Source of the DNA: Hoeflea sp. IMCC20628
Lineage (GTDB): Bacteria > Pseudomonadota > Alphaproteobacteria > Rhizobiales > Rhizobiaceae
Length of the DNA: 64,000 bases
Direction: 5' to 3'
NCBI RefSeq assembly: GCF_001011155.1
Contig: NZ_CP011479.1
Coordinates: 4,537,662-4,601,661, forward strand
Shown one piece after another: positions 1 to 9,382 of this stretch. The notes beneath the pieces were generated by a model. The model was given only the letters and a program-made list of their open reading frames with translations. It had not been told where the DNA came from and searched no databases. Each line of letters opens with the position of its first letter. The stretch's first letter is position 1. The translations under genes were made by a program, and so were the position numbers.

Positions 1-228
1 GTTGCTCTCCTCGAGCGCCTGTTTCACCAGCCGGTCGAGCGTCGTGACATGCGAGCGGGCGGCAAGTTCCGGCACCACGCCGCCAAAGGCTGCATGCAGG
101 TCAAGCTGGCTCAGCACCACGTCGGAGAGGATCTCGCCGGTGCCGTCGGCATGGCGGCGGACGATGGAGGCCGCGGTCTCGTCGCAGCTTGTCTCGATGC
201 CCAGAATGTCCAGATTGCCAATGCTCAT
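1..228 (-). CDS. tsaD: tRNA N6-threonylcarbamoyladenosine transferase TsaD (5' part only)
   Basis: This is the first 76 codons of the catalytic subunit that attaches the threonylcarbamoyl group to A37 of ANN-decoding tRNAs. Read leftward from the ATG at 228 the protein begins [18 protein letters not shown], the family's ASKHA-type nucleotide-binding start, and goes on to the conserved segment [12 protein letters not shown]. The frame is open to the window edge, so the gene continues outside. It is divergent from hemC across about 76 bases, a common rhizobial arrangement. The same t6A pathway reappears at 43.4 kb with mtaB, whose product further modifies t6A. Family assignment is firm; only completeness is unknown. 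Confidence 0.93.
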   Translation of the reverse strand, partial: MSIGNLDILGIETSCDETAASIVRRHADGTGEILSDVVLSQLDLHAAFGGVVPELAARSHVTTLDRLVKQALEESN

Positions 229-304
229 GCGTGTCTCTGTCGTTGCGCTTGCGGGATGATCCCGGTACCTGTTTGTCGGTAACAACGGAACGGATGTCTT
301 GCAA

Positions 305-1228
305 ATGAAACCTTACCGCATCGGAACCCGTGGCAGCCCGCTGGCACTGGCGCAGGCGTCGGAAACGCGCGCCCGGCTGATGGTGGCGCATGAACTGCCG
401 GAAGAGGCCTTCGAGATCGTGGTGTTGTCGACCAAGGGCGACCGCATCACCGACCGGCCGCTGTCGGAGATCGGCGGCAAGGGGTTGTTCACCGAGGAGC
501 TTGAAGAGCAATTGAGCGACGGGCGGCTGGATCTGGCGGTGCACTCGACCAAGGACATGCCGACAGCGCTGCCCGAAGGCCTTGGGCTGGTGGCCTTTCT
601 CGAACGCGAGGATGTGCGTGATGCCTTTATCGGCCGCACCGCGAAGCGGCTCACCGATCTGCCGCAAAACGCCGTGGTCGGATCGTCGTCGCTCAGGCGT
701 CAGGCGCTGATCCGACGGCTGCGGCCGGATATTTCGGTGATCACCTTTCGCGGTCAGGTGGAAACACGACTGCGCAAGCTGGAAGAGGGCGAGGTTGACG
801 CCACGCTTCTGGCCCATGCCGGGCTCAAACGGCTCGGCAACACCGAGGTGATCACCGAACTGCTCGATCCGGAGAGTTTTCCGCCGGCACCGGGGCAGGG
901 CGCGATCTGCATCGAAGCCCGGATTGATGATGTGCGGGTGGGTGATCTGCTGGCCCCGATCAATCACGCCGAGACACAAATTACCTTGGCCTGCGAGCGG
1001 GCGTTTCTGGCAGCCCTTGACGGCTCCTGCCGGACGCCGATTGCCGGCCTGGCCAGACTGACAGGCGACCGTATCTCGTTTTCCGGGATGATACTGACCC
1101 CTGACGGTGCGGTCTGGCATCAGGTGAAAGCCGAGGGTCTAGCGTCCGACGCCGCCGCCCTGGGCCGTGCTGCTGGTGACGAAGCGCGCCAGAAGGCGGG
1201 TCCCGGCTTCTTTGAAAGCTGGGGCTGA
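305..1228 (+). CDS. hemC: Porphobilinogen deaminase (hydroxymethylbilane synthase)
   Basis: The enzyme polymerises four porphobilinogens to hydroxymethylbilane in cytoplasmic haem synthesis. The 308-residue product has the usual family length. It opens with [13 protein letters not shown] and carries [11 protein letters not shown] near residue 235, whose Cys holds the dipyrromethane cofactor. An in-frame TTG lies two codons upstream (299), but the ATG at 305 gives the normal family N-terminus. The ribosome site is weak (GGA about 15 bases upstream). hemD follows 7 bases after the stop, so the two are almost certainly co-transcribed. Confidence 0.97.
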   Translation: MKPYRIGTRGSPLALAQASETRARLMVAHELPEEAFEIVVLSTKGDRITDRPLSEIGGKGLFTEELEEQLSDGRLDLAVHSTKDMPTALPEGLGLVAFLEREDVRDAFIGRTAKRLTDLPQNAVVGSSSLRRQALIRRLRPDISVITFRGQVETRLRKLEEGEVDATLLAHAGLKRLGNTEVITELLDPESFPPAPGQGAICIEARIDDVRVGDLLAPINHAETQITLACERAFLAALDGSCRTPIAGLARLTGDRISFSGMILTPDGAVWHQVKAEGLASDAAALGRAAGDEARQKAGPGFFESWG

Positions 1229-1235
1229 ACCCGAG

Positions 1236-2000
1236 ATGCGCGTTCTGGTCACGCGGCCTGAGCAGGCCGGGCTGAGAACGGCAAGGAGACTGACCGATCT
1301 CGGCTATGATCCGGTGCGGATGCCGTTATTTGACTCCTTTATTGTCGCCACACCTGAAGATCTGCCGCCGGCCGAAAATATTGCCGGTTTCATTGCCACC
1401 AGCGCCCGGGCCTTGGCACTGTTCGAACCCGCAGGTGGGTTAGCCCCCGGACTCCGGGATCTGCCGGTGCATGTTGTCGGGCCTGCCACGGCGGATGCGG
1501 CTCGCAAGGCGGGCTTTGGCGACATTCGCGTAGGCAAGGGCACGGCACAAGCGCTGGCCGAGGCGATCACCAGCCACCAGCCCAACATTCAGGCAGGCAG
1601 TCAGCCGACTGAGTCTGACACCAATGTCCGGGTATTGGTTTATCTTGCCGGCATGCCGCGAACGACTGCCATCGAAGACGTCTTTGCCAGGGCAGGACGG
1701 CCGCTAATGGTGCTTGAGTGCTATCAAATGCGTGAAATAAGTTATACAACTGACTTTATAATATCGGGCATATTGTCACCCGCACCGGATCTGGTGCTGC
1801 TCTACTCAGCCAATGCGGCGCGGCGGTTTTGCAGACTGTTTGATGGCAATGAACTGGGTGAAAGGCTGGAATCGACACGATTTATCTGTCTTTCACAGAC
1901 GATTGCCACGGAATTGCCCGATCTGTGGCAGAGACGGACCATCACAGCTGAACGCCCCAATGAGGACAGCCTGCTTGCATCGCTGGCCGCATTGGGCTGA
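1236..2000 (+). CDS. hemD: Uroporphyrinogen-III synthase
   Basis: The enzyme cyclises hydroxymethylbilane with inversion of ring D to uroporphyrinogen III. The 254-residue protein starts MRVLVTRPEQAG, the hallmark HemD start, and has VLLYSANAARRF near residue 190, matching the second Rossmann-like half. HemD sequences diverge strongly, so identity rests on these motifs and on position directly behind hemC. The open frame extends upstream into hemC, but the ATG at 1236 matches the family N-terminus. The stretch 1590-1770 uses more AT-rich codons than the rest of the operon. That may only reflect the poorly conserved linker. Confidence 0.93.
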   Translation: MRVLVTRPEQAGLRTARRLTDLGYDPVRMPLFDSFIVATPEDLPPAENIAGFIATSARALALFEPAGGLAPGLRDLPVHVVGPATADAARKAGFGDIRVGKGTAQALAEAITSHQPNIQAGSQPTESDTNVRVLVYLAGMPRTTAIEDVFARAGRPLMVLECYQMREISYTTDFIISGILSPAPDLVLLYSANAARRFCRLFDGNELGERLESTRFICLSQTIATELPDLWQRRTITAERPNEDSLLASLAALG

Positions 2001-2091
2001 TTTGCAGACATGTTGGCAGGGATTGTTCCAGACTGTGAAAGCAGCGCGCGGAAATCCGATCCCGCCGTAACCAGATCAAGCAGGATATGCC

Positions 2092-3552
2092 ATGAACAAA
2101 GGCCCTACCCCGCGACATTCCAAATCGCCCAAACCGGTCGTCATCGACCTCGACGCCACTGATGTGACGCCGAAGGATGCGGATCTGTCCTCAAAACCAG
2201 CTGCCAGCGCAGCATCTGCGCCGAAACCGGGACCTGCCAAGTCCACGCCGGTCGTTTCCAAGACAGATGATGGGAAAACATCAGCCAAGCCCGATGCGAC
2301 TGTGACAGCGGACAAGCTGAAAACCGACAGCACGGCAAAACCGGGCGGCGAGACCAAAACCGCTGGCGCAGCCGCGGCTAGCGCAACGCCGGACCCAAAG
2401 CCAAAGCACCCCGAAAACAAAACGTCTGCAGCGGGCCAGAAGCCGGCTGCGGCAGGCAAACGTGGCGGCGGGCTCGGCATGGTCGTATCCGGCGTGATTG
2501 GCGCGGTGATCGCGCTGGGCGGCGGCTATGCCCTGCAATCGGGTGGTCTGCTGCCGGTGCCGGGAGGCAACAATGATCAGGTTCAGGCTCTGTCGTCGAA
2601 AGTCGAGGCCCTTTCCACAACTGTCGGAAGTCTCGCAACCCAGGTGACTGATTCGACCAACGCCGGTGAAACCGATATTTCGGCTCAGCTGTCAGCACGT
2701 CTCACCGGCCTGGAGACTTCCGTCAAGGAATTGGCGGAGGGCAGCACTGACGCTGCAGATCCTGCTGCAGTAGAAGCCCTGCAGACCCGGCTTTCAGCTA
2801 TCGAAACCGAGATCGCGTCACTTGATCAGGCTGATGGAAACGCCGCCACCGCTGCTGCCGACCCCGCAGTTGCCGAAGCCGTCTCCGAATTGCAGGCCGC
2901 CCAAAGTGGGTTGCAGGCCTCGCTGGCCGATATTCAGACAGTCACGGAAACGTTGTCTGGCAAAATCGCGACCATCGAACAGGGTCAGGCAGAATTGTCG
3001 CAACAGCTTGGCGAGCCGGGTCGGCAGATCGATCTGGCCCGCGCCATCTCGGCGGCCGGGCTCAAATCGGCTATCGACCGCGGTGGATCGTTCATGTCCG
3101 AACTCGAGGCCTTTGCGTCCGTGGTTCCCGATGACCCGGCTGTGCCTGAACTCAGGGACCTTGCCGCCCGCGGCGTGCCGAGCCGTTCCAAGCTGATCGA
3201 AGGATTTCCCGATGCTGCCAGCAAGGCCATTGCTGCGGCGGAACCGGTGGATCCAAACAGCGGACTGGTCGACAGATTGATGTCGAGCGCCCTCTCGGTG
3301 GTCAAGGTGCGAAAGGTTGGTGACGTCGAGGGCGACAGCGCCGAAGCCATCGCAGCGCGGGCCGAGGCGCGGTTGCTGGATGGTGATCTTTATGCGGCTC
3401 TGGCCGAGTGGAACACTTTGCCTGAAAGTTCCCGCCTCGCTGCGTCCGACTATGGCAATGCACTGGCAGCCCGTGCCCGGGCCGAGATGCTGATTGCCGC
3501 GTCGATGGCGCCGGTTGGTTCGCCTTCTCCGTCCGAAACCCCGGCCAACTAG
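2092..3552 (+). CDS. Mitofilin/Mic60-like inner-membrane protein (COG4223)
   Basis: The 486-residue membrane protein has three parts. Residues 1-125 are a Pro/Ala/Lys-rich cytoplasmic segment. One transmembrane helix lies at about 127-150 (GMVVSGVIGAVIALGGGYAL). A long coiled-coil periplasmic part follows, ending in a conserved C-terminal domain that includes residues QIDLARAISAAGL and LDGDLYAALAEWNTLPE. Alphaproteobacterial homologues of mitochondrial Mic60, which shapes cristae, are known to sit between hemD and hemY, as here. Such proteins are linked to intracytoplasmic membranes in phototrophic relatives; the role in this organism is inferred. The start is supported by AGGA 9-12 bases upstream. 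Confidence 0.85.
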   Translation: MNKGPTPRHSKSPKPVVIDLDATDVTPKDADLSSKPAASAASAPKPGPAKSTPVVSKTDDGKTSAKPDATVTADKLKTDSTAKPGGETKTAGAAAASATPDPKPKHPENKTSAAGQKPAAAGKRGGGLGMVVSGVIGAVIALGGGYALQSGGLLPVPGGNNDQVQALSSKVEALSTTVGSLATQVTDSTNAGETDISAQLSARLTGLETSVKELAEGSTDAADPAAVEALQTRLSAIETEIASLDQADGNAATAAADPAVAEAVSELQAAQSGLQASLADIQTVTETLSGKIATIEQGQAELSQQLGEPGRQIDLARAISAAGLKSAIDRGGSFMSELEAFASVVPDDPAVPELRDLAARGVPSRSKLIEGFPDAASKAIAAAEPVDPNSGLVDRLMSSALSVVKVRKVGDVEGDSAEAIAARAEARLLDGDLYAALAEWNTLPESSRLAASDYGNALAARARAEMLIAASMAPVGSPSPSETPAN

Positions 3553-3559
3553 GAGACGC

Positions 3560-5383
3560 ATGATGATTCGTTTATTGTTCTTTGTTGCGCTGGTTCTGGC
3601 CCTTGGCTTCGGCTTTGCTTGGCTCGCCGACCGTCCGGGTGACCTGTTTATTGTCTGGCAGGACCGCCGTATCGAAATGTCGTTGATGACGGCGGTGACC
3701 GTCGTCGCCTCATTGATCGCGGCGATCATGATCAGCTGGTGGTTGATTCGGGCCATCATTTTGTCGCCACGCACTGTCAGCCGGTACTTCCGCGCCAACA
3801 AGCGTGACCGCGGCTATCAGGCGCTGTCGACGGGCTTGCTGGCGGCAGGCGCAGGTGACGCCGCCATGGCGCGCAAGATGAACAAGCGCACCAAGGGTCT
3901 GTTGAAGGCCGATCAGGAGCCGCTGATTCATCTGCTCGACGTACAGGCCGCCCTGATCGAGGGCCGTCACGAGGAAGCCCGCAAGCTGTTTGAAGCCATG
4001 GCCGAAGATCCGGAAACCAAGTTGCTTGGGTTGCGCGGACTTTATCTCGAAGCCAAGCGCCAGGGCGCAGACGAGGCGGCGCAGCATTATGCTGAAACCG
4101 CCGCTGAGCAGGCGCCGCAATTGCCATGGGCTGGCTCGGCTGCCCTGGCCTACCGGACGCGCGAAGGAAAATGGGACGAAGCGCTTCGGCTTCTCGAACG
4201 CCAGCGTCACGCCGGCACCGTTGAGGCGTCGGACGCCGACCGGACCAAGGCTGTGCTGCTGACAGCCCGTGGCCGCGAAAATGTCGACAGCGATCCGGCT
4301 TCAGCGCGCGACGATGCGCTGACGGCGCTCAAACTGGCGCCGGCCTTCCCACCAGCGGCGGTTGTTGCAACCAAGGCGCTGCTGCGTCAGGACAATTTGC
4401 GCAAGGCTGCAAAGATCCTCGAAGCGGCGTGGAAAGCTGATCCGCACCCCGAGATTGCCGAGGCCTATGTTCGTGCACGCATGGGCGACACATCGGCTGA
4501 CCGGCTCAAGCGGGCCGAACGGCTGGAGAAGTTGCGGCCGATGAATCCGCTGTCTTTCGAAGTTGTCGCCCGTGCTGCGCTGGAAGATCACCGGTTTGAT
4601 CTGGCGCGCGACAAGGCCCAGGCGGCAGCGCGTTTGCAGCCGAGCGAGGGTGTCTATCTGCTGCTCGCTGATATTGAAGAGGCTGAAACCGGCGATCAGG
4701 GTCGCGTCCGGCACTGGCTGAGCCAGGCGGTGCGCGCGCCGCGTGATCCGGCCTGGACAGCTGACGGTTATGTGTCTGAAAGCTGGGAGCCGGTTTCGCC
4801 GGTCACCGGCAAGCTCGACGCCTTTGAGTGGAAGGTTCCGGTCGAGCAACTCGCAGGCCCGAGTCTTGAGAACGAACCGCAGGGGCAGACCTTTGAGCGG
4901 GCAATGGCAAGCCTGCCGCCGGTTCGCGGTCCGGGCGAGTTCGCCAGTGTACCAACCGCCGTTGCAATGTCGTCTGTCAAACCTGCTGCAGCCGAGCCCA
5001 AGGCGGAGGCACCGGTGGTGATGGCAAAAGCCGACGAAGCAGCAGCGATCAAGCCGTCGCCGGTCATCGAGCCCGATGCTGAGCCGGATTCACAACCACA
5101 GACAACGCCCTTGGTTGCCGCCAATGGATCTGATGGCAAGGAAGACGAGCCGGACCAGCGTGATGAGGACAATGCCGTCAAAACCGCTTTGCCGGCTGCT
5201 GATGCTTCACCTGCTCCAGCGCCGGCAGATGCTGCGGCAGAGACTGATGCCCCGGTTGCTCCGACGGATCCTGAAGAAGATGCGCGGGCCAAGGAAGCGG
5301 CCTTCCTGACCCATCGTCCTGATGATCCAGGAATTGACGTCAATGCCGAACCGGAAAAATCCGGCCGTTTCCGGTTGTTCTGA
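3560..5383 (+). CDS. hemY: HemY-like TPR inner-membrane protein
   Basis: This protein belongs to the family found downstream of hemCD, a tetratricopeptide protein anchored by two N-terminal helices. Helices are visible at residues 3-23 and 41-65. TPR-like helical repeats fill about 90-430. The C-terminal 170 residues are acidic, Ala/Pro-rich and probably disordered. The open frame starts 66 bases upstream inside the mitofilin gene, but TAGGAGACGC directly before the ATG at 3560 decides the start. The spacing of 7 bases behind mitofilin indicates one operon. The function of the HemY family is still uncertain; a scaffold for haem enzymes has been proposed. It should not be confused with the oxygen-dependent HemY oxidase of Bacillus. 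Confidence 0.88.
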   Translation: MMIRLLFFVALVLALGFGFAWLADRPGDLFIVWQDRRIEMSLMTAVTVVASLIAAIMISWWLIRAIILSPRTVSRYFRANKRDRGYQALSTGLLAAGAGDAAMARKMNKRTKGLLKADQEPLIHLLDVQAALIEGRHEEARKLFEAMAEDPETKLLGLRGLYLEAKRQGADEAAQHYAETAAEQAPQLPWAGSAALAYRTREGKWDEALRLLERQRHAGTVEASDADRTKAVLLTARGRENVDSDPASARDDALTALKLAPAFPPAAVVATKALLRQDNLRKAAKILEAAWKADPHPEIAEAYVRARMGDTSADRLKRAERLEKLRPMNPLSFEVVARAALEDHRFDLARDKAQAAARLQPSEGVYLLLADIEEAETGDQGRVRHWLSQAVRAPRDPAWTADGYVSESWEPVSPVTGKLDAFEWKVPVEQLAGPSLENEPQGQTFERAMASLPPVRGPGEFASVPTAVAMSSVKPAAAEPKAEAPVVMAKADEAAAIKPSPVIEPDAEPDSQPQTTPLVAANGSDGKEDEPDQRDEDNAVKTALPAADASPAPAPADAAAETDAPVAPTDPEEDARAKEAAFLTHRPDDPGIDVNAEPEKSGRFRLF

Positions 5384-5405
5384 GATGGCGCGAAAGGAAG
5401 TTTGA

Positions 5406-5891
5406 ATGCTTGAGCAACTGCGCACATTTTTGAACGGATTACGGGTCGACGGACCAGAAACGCCCGACGCAAGCAACCCCGATGTGGCAGCCGTCGCCCT
5501 GTTTTTCCATGTCATCGGTGCCGACGGCGTGGTTGACAAGGTTGAGTCCGAGAAACTCAAATCGCTGATCATCCAGGAATATGGCGTCAGCGGCGCCGAG
5601 ATGCGCAAGCTGATTGAGGCGGGCGAACAGGCGGACCGGGAAGCAGTCGATCTGTTTGCGTTTACCAGCGTCCTCAACCGCGCGCTGGATGCGGAGTCGA
5701 AAGTCCACTTCATCGAGTTGCTCTGGCATCTCGCCTATGCCGATGGCCATCGGCATGAACTGGAAGACCATGTGGTGTGGCGGATTGCCGACCTTATGGG
5801 CGTATCAAGCCGGGAGCGGGTGCTGGCACGGCAACGGGCGCTCGCTGCTGCGGGTGTTGCAGACGGTGACGCCGCGGGTGACGCGGACTGA
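5406..5891 (+). CDS. TerB-like / COG4103 family protein
   Basis: The 161-residue all-helical protein resembles the TerB/DjlA N-terminal fold. Two acidic repeats are visible, FHVIGADGVVDKVESEKL near residue 40 and LAYADGHRHELEDHVVWRIA near residue 115. Each has an ADG...E pattern thought to bind metal. AAGGAAG stands 8 bases before the ATG. It is the last gene of the hem operon, 22 bases behind hemY. TerB proteins were first linked to tellurite resistance, but there is no other ter gene here, so a housekeeping envelope role is more likely. Molecular function is unknown. Confidence 0.8.
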   Translation: MLEQLRTFLNGLRVDGPETPDASNPDVAAVALFFHVIGADGVVDKVESEKLKSLIIQEYGVSGAEMRKLIEAGEQADREAVDLFAFTSVLNRALDAESKVHFIELLWHLAYADGHRHELEDHVVWRIADLMGVSSRERVLARQRALAAAGVADGDAAGDAD

Positions 5892-5916
5892 TCTGACGGT
5901 GCGGTTCTCGGCCTTC

Positions 5917-7218
5917 TCAGGCCGGTCCGGAACCGGACTTGTCCTGCCGATCGAGTTCGGCTTTCAGCGAAGCCCGGCTTTCCTCCGCATCCTTGTCGAG
6001 CGACTGGATCTGGCGCAGTTGCGGGAAACCGAAACTCCAGGCCAGCGCCACGGCGAGTGTGCCGGCCCCACCGATGACCACAGCTGCGACCGGGCCGATA
6101 AGCGAAGCCATGATTCCGGCGCGAAATTCGCCGAGTTCGTTGGATGCGCCGATGAAGACCATGTTGACCGCGCTGACCCGGCCGCGCAGTTCATCGGGAG
6201 TCCACAATTGTACCAGACTCTGGCGAACATAGACTGAAACCATGTCGGACGCGCCCATGACGATCAGGGCCACCATGGTCAGCGGCAGTGATTTTGACAG
6301 GCCGAAGACAACGGTCGCGGCGCCGAAAACGCCGACCGAGATGAACATCGCCCGGCCGGCATGTTTGCGGACTGGCTTTGAGGCCAGATAGATGGCCATG
6401 CCGATGGCGCCAATGCCGGGGCTGGCGCGCAGAAAACCGAGCCCCCAGGGTCCGAGTTCAAGCACGTCGCGGGCAAATACCGGCATCAGCGCGATCGCCC
6501 CGCCTAGCAGCACGGCGAACATGTCCAGCGAGATGGCGCCGAGCACGATCTTCTGTTTGCGCACATAGCTGAACCCGGCCACCAGTGTCTGCCAGCTCTG
6601 GGCCTGGCCGCGCGATCGTTGCAGCGGCGGTGGTACCAGCGCGATGGCCGTGATGGCGAGCACGAGAAGAACGAAGGCTGTCATGTAGGGAACCACGGCC
6701 CCAAGCCCGTAGAGCAAACCACCCACGACAGGGCCGACAATGGTTGCGGTCTGCCAGGAGGTAGAATTCCAGGCAATCGCATTGGGAAGATCGTGCGCCG
6801 GCACCAGATTTGGCGCCAGCGATTGCGAGGCCGGAGCGAAAAACGCGCGCGAAATGCCGATGACCAGCAGCACGGCAAAGATCGGCATGGGTGAGGTTAG
6901 GCCGCGCCAGGCGAAATAGACGAAGGCGGCGGCGCAAAACCCGATGGTGATTTCGCTGATCAACATGATGGTGCGGCGGCCGTAGCGGTCGGCCGCAGCG
7001 CCGGTAAAAAGCAGTAACACCAGCGCCGGCAGGAACTGGATCAATCCCACAAGGCCGAGGTCAAAGGGGTCGCGGGTCAGATCATAGATCTGCCACCCGA
7101 CCGACACGCTGATGATCTGGAGGCCGAAGGACGACAGAAAACGCGCGGCGAAATACAAAGCAAAAGCGCGATGCCGAAAAGCGGCGAAACGATCTTCCGT
7201 CTGAACAGGGGATTGCAT
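5917..7218 (-). CDS. MFS transporter, EntS/MFS_3 type
   Basis: The 433-residue protein has about 12 hydrophobic segments typical of the major facilitator superfamily. The loop after helix 2 carries GAAADRYGRRTIM, the conserved cytoplasmic GxxxDRxGRR motif. The overall style (short N-terminal tail, then FRHRAFALYFAARFLSSFG) matches the enterobactin-exporter/EntS-like branch. The substrate cannot be told from sequence and no siderophore genes are nearby. It is convergent with the TerB gene and divergent from yggT, so it is probably transcribed alone. Confidence 0.85.
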   Translation of the reverse strand: MQSPVQTEDRFAAFRHRAFALYFAARFLSSFGLQIISVSVGWQIYDLTRDPFDLGLVGLIQFLPALVLLLFTGAAADRYGRRTIMLISEITIGFCAAAFVYFAWRGLTSPMPIFAVLLVIGISRAFFAPASQSLAPNLVPAHDLPNAIAWNSTSWQTATIVGPVVGGLLYGLGAVVPYMTAFVLLVLAITAIALVPPPLQRSRGQAQSWQTLVAGFSYVRKQKIVLGAISLDMFAVLLGGAIALMPVFARDVLELGPWGLGFLRASPGIGAIGMAIYLASKPVRKHAGRAMFISVGVFGAATVVFGLSKSLPLTMVALIVMGASDMVSVYVRQSLVQLWTPDELRGRVSAVNMVFIGASNELGEFRAGIMASLIGPVAAVVIGGAGTLAVALAWSFGFPQLRQIQSLDKDAEESRASLKAELDRQDKSGSGPA

Positions 7219-7392
7219 GGTGGTTATCCGATTGATGCATGACAGCTATACACCAGCAAGTTGGCGGTGCCACTCACTTGTCCACGTCTGGGCCGCCTCT
7301 CCTCACTCGCCTGACTGATAGCTGCCTGTGCCCTTGCCGCACGGTGCATCAATGTCTACATGTCTGTCACGCGACAACCGCCGGAGAATTTT

Positions 7393-7683
7393 ATGATTGC
7401 AGTCTTTCAAACCATCGACATGGTGCTGGGTCTTTACACCTGGATCATTATCGGCAGCGCCATCTTCTCCTGGCTCTACGCCTTCAACGTGGTCAATTCG
7501 AACAATCGTTTCGTCGGAATGATCGGCGAATTTCTCTACAAGGCGACTGAACCGGCGCTCAAGCCAATCCGCCGTATCATGCCGGATCTGGGCGGGCTCG
7601 ACATTTCGCCGATCGTACTTTTGATCGCGATCTTCTTCGTGCGCACCTTCATGGCGACTTCGATCGCGCCGATGTTCTTCTGA
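7393..7683 (+). CDS. YggT family membrane protein
   Basis: This small 96-residue integral membrane protein has two hydrophobic stretches separated by a conserved loop. [21 protein letters not shown] is the YggT signature (quoted in part: [12 protein letters not shown]). The open frame begins 33 bases upstream, but GGAG at 7383-7386 is six bases before the ATG at 7393 and gives the typical family length. YggT proteins have been linked to osmotic tolerance and to cell-division or photosystem maturation factors. The DUF167 gene follows immediately, the usual yggT-yggU pairing. Confidence 0.9.
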   Translation: MIAVFQTIDMVLGLYTWIIIGSAIFSWLYAFNVVNSNNRFVGMIGEFLYKATEPALKPIRRIMPDLGGLDISPIVLLIAIFFVRTFMATSIAPMFF

Positions 7684-7730
7684 GCTGCTGGTTCAAGACA
7701 GGGGACGGCGCTGTCGATCTTGCCGTCCGA

Positions 7731-7988
7731 TTGACCCCGTCGGCCTCGGTCGACGGGATTGATGGACTGGTTGAGGATGCTGCCGGCGTGGTCCGGCTCA
7801 AGGCGCGGGTTCGCGCCGTGCCCGAAAACGGCAAGGCCAACCGGGCGATCGAGAAACTCATCGCCAAGCGGCTCAAAATTGCAAAATCCAAAGTCCGGGT
7901 CATCTCAGGTGATACCAGCCGCAACAAGACCCTCCGCATCGATGGCGATCCGGATGATCTTGTTGCAGCGCTTAAAAGCTTGGTCTGA
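7731..7988 (+). CDS. DUF167 (YggU-like) family protein, start uncertain
   Basis: This small basic protein contains the family core VVRLKARVRAVPENGKANRA (near residue 20) and a C-terminal part resembling RNA-binding folds; function unknown. The first ordinary start codon in frame is TTG at 7731. However, the frame is open upstream and encodes GDGAVDLAVRLTP at 7701-7739, the usual DUF167 N-terminal strand. The only start-like codon that would include it is CTG at 7680, overlapping the yggT stop. The true N-terminus is therefore probably upstream of the annotated TTG. It is translationally close to yggT. Confidence 0.75.
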   Translation: MTPSASVDGIDGLVEDAAGVVRLKARVRAVPENGKANRAIEKLIAKRLKIAKSKVRVISGDTSRNKTLRIDGDPDDLVAALKSLV

Positions 7989-7996
7989 ACCCCGAA

Positions 7997-8530
7997 TCAG
8001 CCCTTGGACTTGGCCCGCTCGATCGATTCAACGATGAGCTTGCGTGCGGTTTCGGCATCGCGCCAGCCGCCGATCTTGACCCATTTGCCCGGCTCAAGAT
8101 CCTTGTAGTGCTCGAAAAAATGCTCGATCTGCTGAAGCGTGATTTCCGGCATGTCGCCGTAATCGATCACCTTGGAGTATCGCTGGGTCAGATGGGCTGA
8201 CGGCACGGCGATGATCTTCTCGTCCTGACCGGCATTGTCTTCCATGATCAGCACGCCGATTGGCCGCACATTGATCAGGCAGCCGGGGATCAACGGTCGA
8301 GTGTTGCACACCAGCACATCGATCGGGTCGCCATCATCGGACAGCGTATGCGGCACAAAGCCGTAATTGCCCGGATAGGTCATCGGTGTGTAGAGGAACC
8401 GGTCAACCACCAGCATGCCGGCGTCCTTGTCCATCTCGTACTTGATCGGCTGGCCGCCGACCGGCACCTCGATGATCACATTGACGTCGTGTGGCGGGTT
8501 CTCGCCGATGCTGATGGCCTCTAGGCGCAT
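7997..8530 (-). CDS. ppa: Inorganic pyrophosphatase, family I
   Basis: The cytoplasmic enzyme hydrolyses pyrophosphate released by biosynthesis. The 177-residue protein contains [10 protein letters not shown] near residue 66, the metal-binding signature of family I, as well as [11 protein letters not shown] and the late [12 protein letters not shown]. The open frame reaches 8566, but the ATG at 8530 has GGAG seven bases upstream on the minus strand and fits the family start ([13 protein letters not shown]). It is convergent with the DUF167 gene, with 8 bases between the stops. Confidence 0.97.
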   Translation of the reverse strand: MRLEAISIGENPPHDVNVIIEVPVGGQPIKYEMDKDAGMLVVDRFLYTPMTYPGNYGFVPHTLSDDGDPIDVLVCNTRPLIPGCLINVRPIGVLIMEDNAGQDEKIIAVPSAHLTQRYSKVIDYGDMPEITLQQIEHFFEHYKDLEPGKWVKIGGWRDAETARKLIVESIERAKSKG

Positions 8531-8724
8531 GATCGCTCCAATCCGGATCTGTTGCATGCCGAGCACAAGCGGGAGCCTCGTGCCAAACGGTCATGCGTCA
8601 ATTCAAAGCTCCACATGTGCTACGCGATCACGCTGACGCACAACACACCGGGCTGTCCCGGAATTAAAGCCAAAACTGCCGCAGTGCAACAGGACTTTCG
8701 GCGCGGCTGGTCTGATGCTTGGAA

Positions 8725-9231
8725 CTAGGCCCAGACGAAGGCGAGTTTCTTGAGCGTCTTGCCGTCAAAGGTCTCGTGTCCTTCGGCAACATCGCGGCCA
8801 CCCTGGAACCGGTAGAAATCGACGGACGAGTGATTTTCCTCAAGACACCAGACCACTGCGCCCTTGCAACCGAGCGATTCGAGCAGCTGCCGGGCCTCGG
8901 TGAACAGGCGCTTGCCCAGTCCGACGCCCTGGAATTCCGGCTTGAGATAAAGTTCGTAGATTTCGCCTTCTTGCGGCAGCGAGCGGGCTCTGTTGAGGCC
9001 CAGCGTTGCGTAACCGGCCACCGTACCGCCGACATCAAGCACCAGAATGGATGTCGAGCCACGGATGGCGCGCCGCCACCAGCCGACATTGCGGCGCTCG
9101 AGCATGTGCCGAAGCGCCTTGTAGGGCAAAATCCCGGTATAGGCATGGCTCCAAGCCGCGCGATGGGTGCCTGCAATGGCTTCAGCATCCTGCGGTTCAG
9201 CATGCCGTATGTCGATTGTTAACGTGCTCAT
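8725..9231 (-). CDS. GNAT family N-acetyltransferase
   Basis: The 168-residue protein has the GNAT fold. The acetyl-CoA pyrophosphate loop is visible as PEFQGVGLGKRLF (Q-x-x-G-x-G/A) near residue 98. Before it lies the beta-4 strand GEIYELYLKPEF and after it GAVVWCLEENHSSVDFYRF, the usual C-terminal helix-strand. The substrate is unknown. The flanking gaps (194 bases toward ppa, 151 bases toward the CAT-like gene) show nothing I recognise. Confidence 0.85.
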   Translation of the reverse strand: MSTLTIDIRHAEPQDAEAIAGTHRAAWSHAYTGILPYKALRHMLERRNVGWWRRAIRGSTSILVLDVGGTVAGYATLGLNRARSLPQEGEIYELYLKPEFQGVGLGKRLFTEARQLLESLGCKGAVVWCLEENHSSVDFYRFQGGRDVAEGHETFDGKTLKKLAFVWA

Positions 9232-9382
9232 GGCCTCACATTAGCGCTCCAGTGACATGCGAAGAAGGCGGAAGCCGCCATCCTTCGTGGTCTGCCCACA
9301 GCATTGTTCTGTGGACGGCGTTTTATGAGTTAACCGTCTGTTAACGAATTATGCAAGGGAAAGTGGAGCCTGACGCCCAGGT

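Noticed and set aside
101-1120. Long open frame antisense to hemC (339 codons).
   Set aside because: It is a shadow frame of hemC and tsaD in GC-rich DNA, with no recognisable protein features; hemC on the other strand is certain.
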